In this document: positions 23,032 to 30,931 of the stretch, in pieces
Numbering within the stretch: the first letter of the stretch is position 1
How the letters are laid out: each line of letters begins with the position of its first letter
Assembly (NCBI GenBank): GCA_049680185.1
Contig: JBAUHI010000032.1
Coordinates: forward strand, 6,184 to 70,183
From: CAMLHU01 sp049680185
GTDB lineage: Bacteria > Gemmatimonadota > Gemmatimonadetes > Gemmatimonadales > GWC2-71-9
Length of the DNA stretch: 64,000 nt
Direction of reading: 5' to 3'
Position numbers and translations under genes: made by a program
The notes under the pieces: generated by a model
Told to the model about the DNA's origin: nothing
The model's input: the letters and a program-made list of their open reading frames with translations, nothing else
Database searches by the model: none

Positions 23032-24177
23032 ATGCCTTCGTTCCTCCACACCCTCCTCGACTCCCCTGGCCCCTCCGGCTTCGAGACCGCTCCCGCTCGC
23101 CTCTGGCGCAAGGAGGCGGAGTCATTCGCCGATGACGTCCACGGCGATGTCCACGGGAATTCGTACGCGAGCGTCTTCGCAACAGGCGAGAAGCGGGTGA
23201 AGAGCGGGCGGAAAGCGGGTGGACCGACTGGCACCGCCCACGACTCACGACCCACGACGCCGACGATCATGTTCGCCGGCCACATCGACGAGATCGGCCT
23301 GATGGTGGTCCACATCGACGAGAAAGGGTTCCTCACCTTCGACGGCATCGGCGGGTGGGACACCCAGGTCTTCGTGGGGCAACGCGTCACGATCCTTGGC
23401 CGCAAGGGCCCCGTTCCCGGCGTCATCGGCAAGAAGGCGATCCACCTGATCGACAAGGACGATCGCGACAAGGTCTCCAAGACAGACGACCTCTGGATCG
23501 ACATCGGCGCCCGGAAGAGGGCCGAGGCGGAAAGCAAAGTCCGGGTGGGAGACGCCGGGGTGCTCACCTCGAAGGTGGAAGAACTCCCCAACGGCAGGCT
23601 CGTAAGCCGAGCACTCGACAACCGCGTCGGCGCCTATGTGGTGCTCGAAGCGCTGCGCTTGATCGCCAAGGGTAAGTCACGCGCCACCCGCCACCCACCA
23701 CAGGTGAACGTGACGGCGGTGGCAACGACGCAAGAAGAGATCGGTTACACCGGTGGCGGCGCCCGCACCTCCGCCACCACACTCGACGCCACGGTCGCCA
23801 TCGCGGTCGACGTGACCCATGCCACCGACTATCCCGGCATCGAAAAGCGGAAGCACGGCGACTTCAAGCTCGGTGGCGGTCCGGTCCTCTCTCGCGGCTC
23901 CGCGGTCAATCCCGCCGTGTTCGATCTGCTGGTGGCGGCGGCAGAGCGGGAGAAGATCCCCTACACCGTGGAGGCGGCCCCCCGCGCCACCCATACCGAC
24001 GCCGACAACATCTTCACCGCCCACCGCGGCGTCGCGACGGGCCTCGTGAGCGTCCCGCTCCGGTATATGCACTCGCCCAACGAGATGGTGGCCATGGAAG
24101 ACCTGGAGCGCGCCGCTCGACTCCTGGCCGCATTCGCTAGGAGCGTGGGGCCGGAGACGAGTTTTGTGCCTCGGTGA
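23032..24177 (+). CDS. M42-family metalloaminopeptidase with repeat-derived insert
   Basis: 381 residues from ATG 23032. Dinuclear metal site: H84 (AGHIDEIG), D196 (SRALDNRVG), catalytic E235 and ligand E236 (TTQEEIG), D260 (AVDVTHATD) and H347 (RYMHSPNEM). M42 enzymes form large tetrahedral complexes that trim peptides in the cytoplasm. Residues about 51-77 (TGEKRVKSGRKAGGPTG, then AHDSRPTTP) interrupt the normal short loop before the metal-binding strand and translate GAGCGGGC- and CACGAC-type repeats. Otherwise complete. Confidence 0.9.
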   Translation: MPSFLHTLLDSPGPSGFETAPARLWRKEAESFADDVHGDVHGNSYASVFATGEKRVKSGRKAGGPTGTAHDSRPTTPTIMFAGHIDEIGLMVVHIDEKGFLTFDGIGGWDTQVFVGQRVTILGRKGPVPGVIGKKAIHLIDKDDRDKVSKTDDLWIDIGARKRAEAESKVRVGDAGVLTSKVEELPNGRLVSRALDNRVGAYVVLEALRLIAKGKSRATRHPPQVNVTAVATTQEEIGYTGGGARTSATTLDATVAIAVDVTHATDYPGIEKRKHGDFKLGGGPVLSRGSAVNPAVFDLLVAAAEREKIPYTVEAAPRATHTDADNIFTAHRGVATGLVSVPLRYMHSPNEMVAMEDLERAARLLAAFARSVGPETSFVPR

Positions 24178-24358
24178 GCTTGCAGCTATCGGCTGTCAGG
24201 TGCTCTAGAAACACACGAGCCTCCGTGGACCTCCACGGGGGCTCGCTGATTTAGTTCTGCCTGATAGCTGATAGCTGTTAGCTGATATCTGTTAGCTGCT
24301 AGCTGCTCGCTGCTCGCTGCTCGCTGCTCGCTGCTCGCTGCTAGCTGCAAGCTGCAAG
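24178..24358. repeat. GCTGATAGCT-type repeat element with inner hairpin
   Basis: A short left arm (24181-24200, GCAGCTATCGGCTGTCAGG) and a long right arm (24259-24358) of CTGATAG, TAGCTGT and about six CTGCTCG 7-mers. Between them CGAGCCTCCGTGGA pairs with TCCACGGGGGCTCG (24216-24229, 24232-24245), a 14-bp stem. It separates the ends of the M42 and HEAT genes and probably terminates both. Confidence 0.85.
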
Positions 24359-25915
24359 CTACCCGCCCGCCTTTGCCACCGCCTCGCGCACATCCTTGTC
24401 GCTGTCCAACGCAAGTTCCGCCAGCGCCGCCTGCGCCACGGGGCCGCCGGCCAGCTGCAGCCCCTCGATGGCCCAGATCCGCTGCGCCACCGGCTTCCGC
24501 TTGAAGAGCTTTCCGCCGGGACTCGCCATCCGGATCAGCGCTTGCACCCCCTCGGCCGATCCGCTCCGCCCCACCGAGTAGCACACCTCGCGAAGGACCT
24601 CGGGCACGCTCTCTTCTTCCAGGATCGACACCAACCGGAGTCCGAGCGCCGGGAGCTTCTTCCCGTCGATCACCAACACGGCCTGCAAGCGCACCCCCGG
24701 CGCTGGATCCCGGAGTGCCGTGCGCAGTGGCTCGACGGTGCCGGGGGTGCCGATCTTGGCGAGCGCCACGATCGCGGCGCGCTTGACCCGCTCATCGGGG
24801 TGGGTCACATGTCGCGCCAGCACCGGCACCGCCGTCACGAGCTTGAGCTCACCGCACAGCTCCGCCACGTTCCGGATCACGAACCAGTCGCCATGTTCCA
24901 GCGTCTTGACGACGACATCCGATCCGTGGGCCGACTCGACCAGCGCGTCAAAATAGTGGCGCCGCTCGATGATGGTGGGTGCTGAGGCCAGAAGGTCGAG
25001 CAACACGTCGGTGGCACTGTCGCCCATCCGGGCCATCACCAGCAATGCGTCGCGCTTGCGCTCGGGTTGCGGCACGAAACGCGCGATCTCCTCCAGCGTC
25101 CTCCGTGGGAGGAGCCGCTTGAGCGCGATGTTGTACATCCGTGCCACTTCCTTCGACCCCGCCTGCGGCTCCGCCTCCACCACCCGCACCGCCGCACGGA
25201 GGATCCCGTCCCAGTCGGCCTTGAGCGCCGCGGCGTCAGCGCTCCCGGCCAACTCGCTGAGCAAGTGGGTCACGGCGGCGCCGGCGGGATCCGCGGCGAT
25301 CGCCAGCGAGAGCTCGTCGATCCGGGCGGTCACGTCGTTGGCCGAAGGGACATAGTGCATCATCCCGCCGTCCTCGGGTGTCATCCCACCAGGGCCGAGT
25401 GCCGGCAGCTCGACCGAACCACGCGGCGGTGCCGACCCGATCACCTTCCGTGGCACCTCTCGTGGCGGGCCTGCCGTCGCTGCATCGGTGGACCCCAGCG
25501 CTGACACGGCCGGGCCCGACGACTCTGCCGCCGCCAGCCGGAACTGGCTCGCGCCCGGCTCGCCGACCGCGGTGATGAACTCTTGGATGTGACGATAGGT
25601 GCCGGCGGGCGCCGCAAGCGCCCGCAGGAGCGAGAGGAGCGGTCCCGCGCCGGTGCCTTCCGGCAGGATGATCTCGCCGACGCCGTGCTGCAGCATCTGG
25701 CGAGCGAACGCCGCTGCCTCGGTGGCTTCTTCCGGTGCCAGGATGCCCTGGTACGCCAGCCCCTCGGACGTGGCGCCCAACTCCACCGGGCTCACACCCA
25801 GCGTGGTCACGAGCGCGCGGAACGCCGCCTTGTGCTCCTCCTTCGCGCCAGGACGATCGCGCAGAAGGACGACGACATTCCAGATCTCGGAGACCACCGA
25901 CAGGGGAGCGCTCAT
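24359..25915 (-). CDS. HEAT-repeat protein
   Basis: 518 residues. The N-terminal third (LVTTLGVSPVELGATSEGLA ...) is alpha-helical, then a low-complexity linker (about 130-195) leads to a C-terminal array of HEAT repeats: AVPVLARHVTHPDERVKRAA, VEPLRTALRDPAPGVRLQAV, and RLVSILEEESVPEVLREVCY. Such arrays bind other proteins; the N-terminal part resembles signalling-linked HEAT proteins. Start 25915 lies 34 bases after the ECF ATPase gene, so it may be read through from that operon. Confidence 0.8.
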   Translation of the reverse strand: MSAPLSVVSEIWNVVVLLRDRPGAKEEHKAAFRALVTTLGVSPVELGATSEGLAYQGILAPEEATEAAAFARQMLQHGVGEIILPEGTGAGPLLSLLRALAAPAGTYRHIQEFITAVGEPGASQFRLAAAESSGPAVSALGSTDAATAGPPREVPRKVIGSAPPRGSVELPALGPGGMTPEDGGMMHYVPSANDVTARIDELSLAIAADPAGAAVTHLLSELAGSADAAALKADWDGILRAAVRVVEAEPQAGSKEVARMYNIALKRLLPRRTLEEIARFVPQPERKRDALLVMARMGDSATDVLLDLLASAPTIIERRHYFDALVESAHGSDVVVKTLEHGDWFVIRNVAELCGELKLVTAVPVLARHVTHPDERVKRAAIVALAKIGTPGTVEPLRTALRDPAPGVRLQAVLVIDGKKLPALGLRLVSILEEESVPEVLREVCYSVGRSGSAEGVQALIRMASPGGKLFKRKPVAQRIWAIEGLQLAGGPVAQAALAELALDSDKDVREAVAKAGG

Positions 25916-25949
25916 AGGATGCGGCCAGCCGACCGCCGCCAGAAGCTAT

Positions 25950-26753
25950 TCACGCCCCAAGACCCCGGCAACGAGCGGCCAGCGCCTCGACGAGGTCGCC
26001 CCATCGCAGCGACCGGGCCGGCGCCTCCAGACGGCGGATGAGCGCTGCACCCGCCGGGAGCGGTGCCAGCCCGGCGCGGCCGAGCACCTGATCGATCGGC
26101 GCATCGGCAACGACCCGACCGCCATCGAGCGCGATGCCACGATCAGCGAGTTCGGCCGCAAAGCCGGGGTCATGGGTCACGGCGATGATGGCGGTACCCT
26201 GCGACCTGCGGGCGCGGAGCGCCGTCACGACGCGGGCCCGCGCCGAACGGTCAAGGGTCGCCGTCGGCTCGTCCAGCAGCAGGAGCCTCGGCTCCAGCGC
26301 CAGCACTCCTGCCAGCGCCACCAACCGGCGCTTAGGCAACGGAAGATCGTACGGATGGACCGCCGCCACATCCAGGAGGTCGAGCTCCGCCAGCGATCGC
26401 TCGACCGCCGCATCGATCCGCGCGGCGTCCCACCCGAGCGTCTCGGGGCCGAACCGCACATCGTCCCGGACCATCCGACGAAAGAGCTGATCCTCCGGCC
26501 GCTGGAAGAGGAACCCCACGGTTCCCGTCAGGTCCTCGGGATGGAGTCCCCCGGTCGACCGGCCACCGATCTCGATCGTCCCCGACCGCGGCTGCCGGAA
26601 TGCCATCAGGAGCCGGAGAAGCGTCGTCTTTCCGGCACCATTGGGCCCCAGCAGCGCGATGCCCTCCCCAGCGGCGACCTCGAACGACACGCCAGCAAGC
26701 GTCTCCCGCTCGGCGTACCCGAAGCATAGGTCCCGCACGCGGACAAAGGTCAT
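25950..26753 (-). CDS. ecfA: ECF transporter ATPase, intact ATP-binding side but degenerate signature
   Basis: 267 residues. One of two ATPases that power uptake with the T and S proteins encoded upstream. Walker A is GPNGAGKTT (36-44), Walker B ends LLLLDEP with D161 and E162, the Q-loop is FLFQRPEDQ and the switch His is H194 (VTHD). The ABC signature, normally LSGGQ, reads LPLPK (137-141). Family alignment around KRRLVALAGVLA leaves no doubt about the position. Start overlaps the previous stop (ATGA). The partner carries the opposite defects. Confidence 0.92.
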   Translation of the reverse strand: MTFVRVRDLCFGYAERETLAGVSFEVAAGEGIALLGPNGAGKTTLLRLLMAFRQPRSGTIEIGGRSTGGLHPEDLTGTVGFLFQRPEDQLFRRMVRDDVRFGPETLGWDAARIDAAVERSLAELDLLDVAAVHPYDLPLPKRRLVALAGVLALEPRLLLLDEPTATLDRSARARVVTALRARRSQGTAIIAVTHDPGFAAELADRGIALDGGRVVADAPIDQVLGRAGLAPLPAGAALIRRLEAPARSLRWGDLVEALAARCRGLGA

Positions 26754-27595
26754 GTTCGCATGACCCTGGCGGCTGCGCCCTCCAGAGTGAGCGGCACGCC
26801 GCCACGTGCCATCCCGGGCGCGTGCTCCGTCGCCGCGCGCCAGAGTTCTCCCACGGTGGTGCTCCCCGCGCCCAGCGCCCAGCAGCCATCGCTCGCGAGT
26901 ACGGCAGCAGGTGCACCGTCCAACGCGACCTGTCCGTGCTCGAGCACGATGATCCGATCGGCCACCTCCAGCACGCCATCCGCATCCTCGGTGGCGATCA
27001 CCACCGCGGCACCGCGCCGCGCCTCCTCACGGAAGAGGGCGTACGCTCCGGCCCGCGCCGCAGGATCGAGTGCCGAGGCGGGCTCATCGAGCAGCCAGAC
27101 CGCCGGTGCCAGCACCAGCATCGCCGCGAGTACCACCCGCTGCAGCTCTCCGCCGGACAGCTCGTTGGGCACTCGCTGGGCCAGGTGGCCGGCGCCGACC
27201 CGCGCCAGCGCATGCATCACGGCCGCCTCGATCCGGTCGCGCTCCCATCCGAGGTTGGCCGGCGCGAATGCCACCTCGTCAAATACCGATTCGGCAAGTC
27301 CCGACAGCTGCAGGTGCGGCTGGGCCGAGACGTAGCCGATGCGTCCGGCGAGCGCCGCCCGGTGCGCGATGTCGCCGGGGTCGAGCTCGCCGACCCGGAC
27401 CGAACCGGTCCGCTTGCCGCCGGTCAGGATCGGCGCAAAGCCTCCAGCCGCGAGCAAGAGAGTGCTCGAGCCGGCGCCGAGCTTCCCGAAGAGCCAGGTG
27501 ACCTGACCGGCTGCGAAGGAGATCGACAGGTCACGGAGCGCTGGCGTACCTGCACCCGGATAGGAAAAGCTCACGCCATCGAATCGGATCATCAT
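26750..27595 (-). CDS. ecfA: ECF transporter ATPase, degenerate ATP-binding side but intact signature
   Basis: 281 residues. Walker A reads GKLGAGSST (37-45): the invariant Lys is Ser43 (codon TCG, checked on the DNA). The switch region is ATEDADG, with Glu203 where His is expected. Walker B keeps D170 and E171 (LLDEPASALD) and the signature LSGGE (146-150) is normal. So this subunit should bind ATP poorly on its own Walker side while completing the partner's site. ATG 27595 overlaps the T-component stop. Confidence 0.92.
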   Translation of the reverse strand: MMIRFDGVSFSYPGAGTPALRDLSISFAAGQVTWLFGKLGAGSSTLLLAAGGFAPILTGGKRTGSVRVGELDPGDIAHRAALAGRIGYVSAQPHLQLSGLAESVFDEVAFAPANLGWERDRIEAAVMHALARVGAGHLAQRVPNELSGGELQRVVLAAMLVLAPAVWLLDEPASALDPAARAGAYALFREEARRGAAVVIATEDADGVLEVADRIIVLEHGQVALDGAPAAVLASDGCWALGAGSTTVGELWRAATEHAPGMARGGVPLTLEGAAARVMRT

Positions 27596-28350
27596 CGGGA
27601 GACCCGCCAGATGACCGCCACGACGACTGCAAGCACCGAGCCCCAGCGCACCACCCGGTCGAGTGGCGTGTCCACCGGCGGCGCGAGCGGTGTCCGCCGC
27701 GCGCCCGGTGCGGTCACCGCGGCAATGGCGCGGCCCTCGAGCGCCACGGCCCGGTCGTCGGCGTCCGCGAGCGCCCCGAGGATGAGCGGCAGGGTGAGGG
27801 GGACGAGCGACGTGACACGCTGCACGATCGAGCCCTGTACCCGGAGCCCACGCGACCGCTGCGCGTCGCGGATCAACGTCGCCCGCTGACGCAACCGGGG
27901 GATCGTCTGCAACGTGGCGGCGACGAGATAGGCCGCCGCGAAGGGCCAGCGCCGTGCTGCAGCCGCGTCGACGAAACGCGAGGCACGGAATCCGCGGAGG
28001 GCCAGCATCGACGCTACCACGATCGCCGTGAGGCGGGCACCCTGCGCCAGTGCCTCGTCGAGCCCCGCGATCGACAGCGTCACCGGTCCCCAGGTGGTGA
28101 ACGGCGCATCACCGAGTACGCCCTGCACCAGGAGGAGCAGGAGCCAGAGCGGCAGTACGATGATGAGCGAGGGCGTGAGCGATCCGGGGTCGCCGAGAAC
28201 GGCGGCGACCGCGATGACGAGCAACGCCAGGACGACCGGCCCGATCGACGCTGGCAGCAGGAACGCCAGGACCACCACGGCGACGGTGACCGTGAGCGAC
28301 GTGAACGGGTGCGCCCGGGCCACGAGCGACCCGGACGCGGTCGACGTCAC
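27592..28350 (-). CDS. ecfT: ECF transporter T component
   Basis: 252 residues from GTG 28350 (GTGA overlap with the S-component stop). It has hydrophobic helices at about 16-60, 75-95, 115-135 and the last 20 residues. The cytoplasmic coupling region has RDAQRSRGLRVQG, which matches the Ala-Arg-Gly coupling motifs of EcfT/CbiQ. It links the two ATPases to the S component. The much longer frame upstream to 28722 is a shadow of the S gene. Confidence 0.85.
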   Translation of the reverse strand: MTSTASGSLVARAHPFTSLTVTVAVVVLAFLLPASIGPVVLALLVIAVAAVLGDPGSLTPSLIIVLPLWLLLLLVQGVLGDAPFTTWGPVTLSIAGLDEALAQGARLTAIVVASMLALRGFRASRFVDAAAARRWPFAAAYLVAATLQTIPRLRQRATLIRDAQRSRGLRVQGSIVQRVTSLVPLTLPLILGALADADDRAVALEGRAIAAVTAPGARRTPLAPPVDTPLDRVVRWGSVLAVVVAVIWRVSR

Positions 28351-28925
28351 GCGTGACGCCCGGTGGCGTCGATGGCGATCGGGAAGCGACTCGCCATCCG
28401 CGCCGGGAGCGCCAGCAGCACCGCTGCCACCAACCCGAATGCGATCCCCTTGTCGACGAGGTCCGTCGAAATGCTCGCGAGCGTCACGGCCCGCTCGAGC
28501 GACAGGCCGAGGGAACGAAAGAGGGCGCCAAGCGCGGTGACGCCGGGCGCGGTGACGCCCTTGAAGAGCGAATAGGCAATGACCGACGAGAGCGTGCCGC
28601 CGAGCAGGCCGCAAAAGGCGCCCCACCCGACCGCGCGCAGGATCGAGCGGAATCCCGAACGCCCCGCCGCGGCCGCGGCGACCAGCACGATCAGCACCTG
28701 GATCGGCAGGAATGCGAGCCACATCATCTGACCCGACAGGAGTGCCGTAAGCACCTGACTCAGGGCGCCGGTGAGCACCCCGGCCAGCGGGCCGAGGAGC
28801 GTCGTGACCAGGATGGTGCCGACGGAGTCGAGATAGATCGGCAGCCCGAGTTCCTGGACGATCTTTCCCATCGCCACGTTTAGGGCGATGCAGGTCGGCA
28901 CCAGGGCCAGGAGGCGTGTATTCAC
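28347..28925 (-). CDS. ECF transporter S component, substrate unknown
   Basis: 192 residues with about six hydrophobic helices. The N-terminal part NVAMGKIVQELGLPIYLDSV then GTILVTTLLGPLAGVLTGAL has the LPxxLDxxGT and GPxxG features of the vitamin-type S components. It is first in the order S-T-A-A', a dedicated (group I) ECF module. No riboswitch or linked biosynthetic gene reveals the substrate; vitamins or nucleobase-like compounds are typical for the class. Confidence 0.82.
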   Translation of the reverse strand: MNTRLLALVPTCIALNVAMGKIVQELGLPIYLDSVGTILVTTLLGPLAGVLTGALSQVLTALLSGQMMWLAFLPIQVLIVLVAAAAAGRSGFRSILRAVGWGAFCGLLGGTLSSVIAYSLFKGVTAPGVTALGALFRSLGLSLERAVTLASISTDLVDKGIAFGLVAAVLLALPARMASRFPIAIDATGRHA

Positions 28926-28969
28926 CGGATGGATTCTATCGGGTGCGGGCGGCAGTGGAAATGGGGCGT

Positions 28970-28975
28970 TATCTT
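28970..28975 (+). promoter_or_regulatory. -10 box of the M28 peptidase operon
   Basis: TATCTT, with transcription expected to start near 28982, only 3 bases before ATG 28985. A leaderless or nearly leaderless mRNA is implied. Confidence 0.5.
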
Positions 28976-28984
28976 CCCGAAACT

Positions 28985-30256
28985 ATGCGCTTCCATGCTG
29001 CCATCGCACTCGTCCTCGCCCTCGGCGCCACGGCACCGCTCCACGCCCAGCAGGCCGCCGAGGCCCGGGATCTTCTGAACGACGTCAAGTTCCTTGCCTC
29101 GGACGCCCTCCAGGGCCGCAAGATCGGCACCCCGGGCGCCGACACCGCCGCAGCCTACCTGGCCCGACGGTTCGAGGCCGCCGGCCTGCAACCCGCGCCG
29201 GGCGGCTGGTTCCAGCGCTTCACCGTCGACCCCAACGCGCCGGCGACCCAGCACAGCGGCATCGGCGGCGCCACCGGGGAGAACGTGATCGGGATCGTGC
29301 CCGGCCGTGACCCGCACCTCCAGGACCAGGTGATCGTGGTCGGCGCGCACTACGATCATCTGGGACTCGGCGGGTTCGGTGCCCTCGACCCCGACAGCAC
29401 CGGCAAGGTCCACAACGGCGCCGACGACAACGCCTCGGGTTCCGCCGCACTCGTGGCGATCGCCCGCCATGTTGCCGCCCACCGACCCGCGCGCACCGTC
29501 GTGTTCATCGCGTTCAGCGGTGAGGAGGAGGGACTCCTCGGGAGCGACTGGTACGTCAAGCATCCGCTCTACCCGCTCGAGCACACCGTCGCGATGATCA
29601 ACCTCGACATGGTCGGACGGCTCCGCAACGCCCGGCTCATCGTGTACGGCTCCGCCACCGCCACCGAATGGCCGGCGCTCCTCGACTCGCTCAACCGGAC
29701 CGCGCGCTTCGACCTGAAGGAACATGGCGACGGGTACGGACCCAGCGACCAGTCGTCGTTCTACGCGCGGCACCTGCCGGTGCTCTACCTGTTCACCGAC
29801 CTGCATGCCGACTACCACCGGTCCACCGACGACTGGCAGAAGATCAACGCCGACGGGCTCGCCCGTGTGGCCGATTTTGCCGCCGCGATCGCGACGGCCG
29901 TGGCCGACCGGCACAGCGGACTGACGTTCGTCGATGTGCCGCAGCCGAGCGTCCAGGCCGACACCATGCCGGTCGTCACCTCGGGCTACGGCGCCTACCT
30001 CGGCACCATCCCGGACATGAGCGAGAGCCCTGGCGGCGTCGCGATCACCGGTGTCCATGCCGGAAGTCCGGCGGAGAAGGCCGGCCTGCTCGGCGGTGAC
30101 GTGATCATCAAGATGGACGGCCACACCGTCGCCGACCTGATGGGAATGACCGAGGTACTGCGGGCCCACAAGGCGGGAGATACCATCGAGATCGTCGTGC
30201 GGCGCAATGCCACCGACATCGTGACCCACGCCACCCTCGGCGTCCGGCACGACTGA
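28985..30256 (+). CDS. Exported M28 aminopeptidase with PDZ domain
   Basis: 423 residues. Signal peptide ends TAPLHAQQ. Zinc site: H122 (GAHYDHLG), D147 (GADDNASG), E180 and E181 (SGEEEGLLGS), D208 (INLDMVG) and H278 (DYHRSTDD). A C-terminal PDZ domain (about 345-415: VAITGVHAGSPAEKAGLLGG) could recognise peptide ends or partners. ATG 28985 is preferred to the longer frame because it begins the signal peptide. Stop overlaps the GAF gene (TGATG). Confidence 0.93.
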   Translation: MRFHAAIALVLALGATAPLHAQQAAEARDLLNDVKFLASDALQGRKIGTPGADTAAAYLARRFEAAGLQPAPGGWFQRFTVDPNAPATQHSGIGGATGENVIGIVPGRDPHLQDQVIVVGAHYDHLGLGGFGALDPDSTGKVHNGADDNASGSAALVAIARHVAAHRPARTVVFIAFSGEEEGLLGSDWYVKHPLYPLEHTVAMINLDMVGRLRNARLIVYGSATATEWPALLDSLNRTARFDLKEHGDGYGPSDQSSFYARHLPVLYLFTDLHADYHRSTDDWQKINADGLARVADFAAAIATAVADRHSGLTFVDVPQPSVQADTMPVVTSGYGAYLGTIPDMSESPGGVAITGVHAGSPAEKAGLLGGDVIIKMDGHTVADLMGMTEVLRAHKAGDTIEIVVRRNATDIVTHATLGVRHD

Positions 30257-30711
30257 TGCCGGTGCTCGATGGCGACCGGCTCGTCGGCGCACTCCGGGGC
30301 GCCTTTGCCCGTGAGGTGGGCCGGACCGCCCTGCTCCAACTGGCCGCCGACCGGATCCGCGCCGCCGGCGCGCCGTACACCTCCGCCTACCTCTATATGC
30401 TGGTCGGCGGGGAGCTGGTGCTAGAGGCCCACAGCGGCCGGGACACCGAGCACACCCGCATCCCCGTCGGCACGGGCGTCTGCGGCACCGCGGTGGCCAC
30501 CGGACTCGACCAGAACGTGGGAGACATCCGCTCCCGCGAGAACTACCTCGCCTGCAATCTCGACACCCGCTCGGAACTCGTGGTGCTCATCCGCCTGGGC
30601 AGCACCATCCTCGGCCAGATCGACATCGACAGCGACGCCGTCGACCCGTTCACGCCGGAGGAAGAGGCCGAGGTACGAAAGGTGGCGGATGCGTTGGGGG
30701 TGTTGATCTAG
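30256..30711 (+). CDS. GAF-domain protein, free-Met-(R)-sulfoxide-reductase-like
   Basis: 151 residues, single GAF domain. RIPVGTGVCGTAVATG and RENYLACNLDTRSELVVLI align with fRMsr enzymes, which reduce free methionine-R-sulfoxide. The cysteines of GVCG and ACN are present. The third cysteine, normally four residues before the IPxG segment, seems to be His or Thr (DTEHTRIP). It may thus be a sensor or a modified reductase. Coupled to the M28 peptidase by one shared base. Confidence 0.8.
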   Translation: MPVLDGDRLVGALRGAFAREVGRTALLQLAADRIRAAGAPYTSAYLYMLVGGELVLEAHSGRDTEHTRIPVGTGVCGTAVATGLDQNVGDIRSRENYLACNLDTRSELVVLIRLGSTILGQIDIDSDAVDPFTPEEEAEVRKVADALGVLI

Positions 30712-30715
30712 GAAG

Positions 30716-30925
30716 CGATCGGCTAACGGCGGCTATCAGCTATCGGCTATCAGCTATCGGCTGACAGCCAACTGCTCTGGCTATCGGTTGTCAGCGATCA
30801 GCGGGCCCGAACGCGAGCAAGCCCCCGGCGTCTACGTCGGAGGCTTGGTTGTCACAGGAGCGTGCTGATAGCTGATGGCTGATAGCTGATAGCTGCTAGC
30901 TCCTAGCTGATAACTGCTAGCCTCG
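30716..30925. repeat. GCTATCAGCTATCGG-type inverted repeat with inner hairpin
   Basis: The left arm (30716-30803) has GGCTATCA/GCTATCGG units; the right arm (30863-30920) has GCTGATAGCTGATGG and related units. Between them CAAGCCCCCGGCG pairs with CGTCGGAGGCTTG (30818-30830, 30835-30847). Same family as 24178-24358, again between convergent genes. Confidence 0.85.
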
Positions 30926-30931
30926 AAGACC

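Noticed and set aside
24259..24358. CRISPR array
   Set aside because: The 7-base units abut with no spacers, and no cas gene is present in the window.
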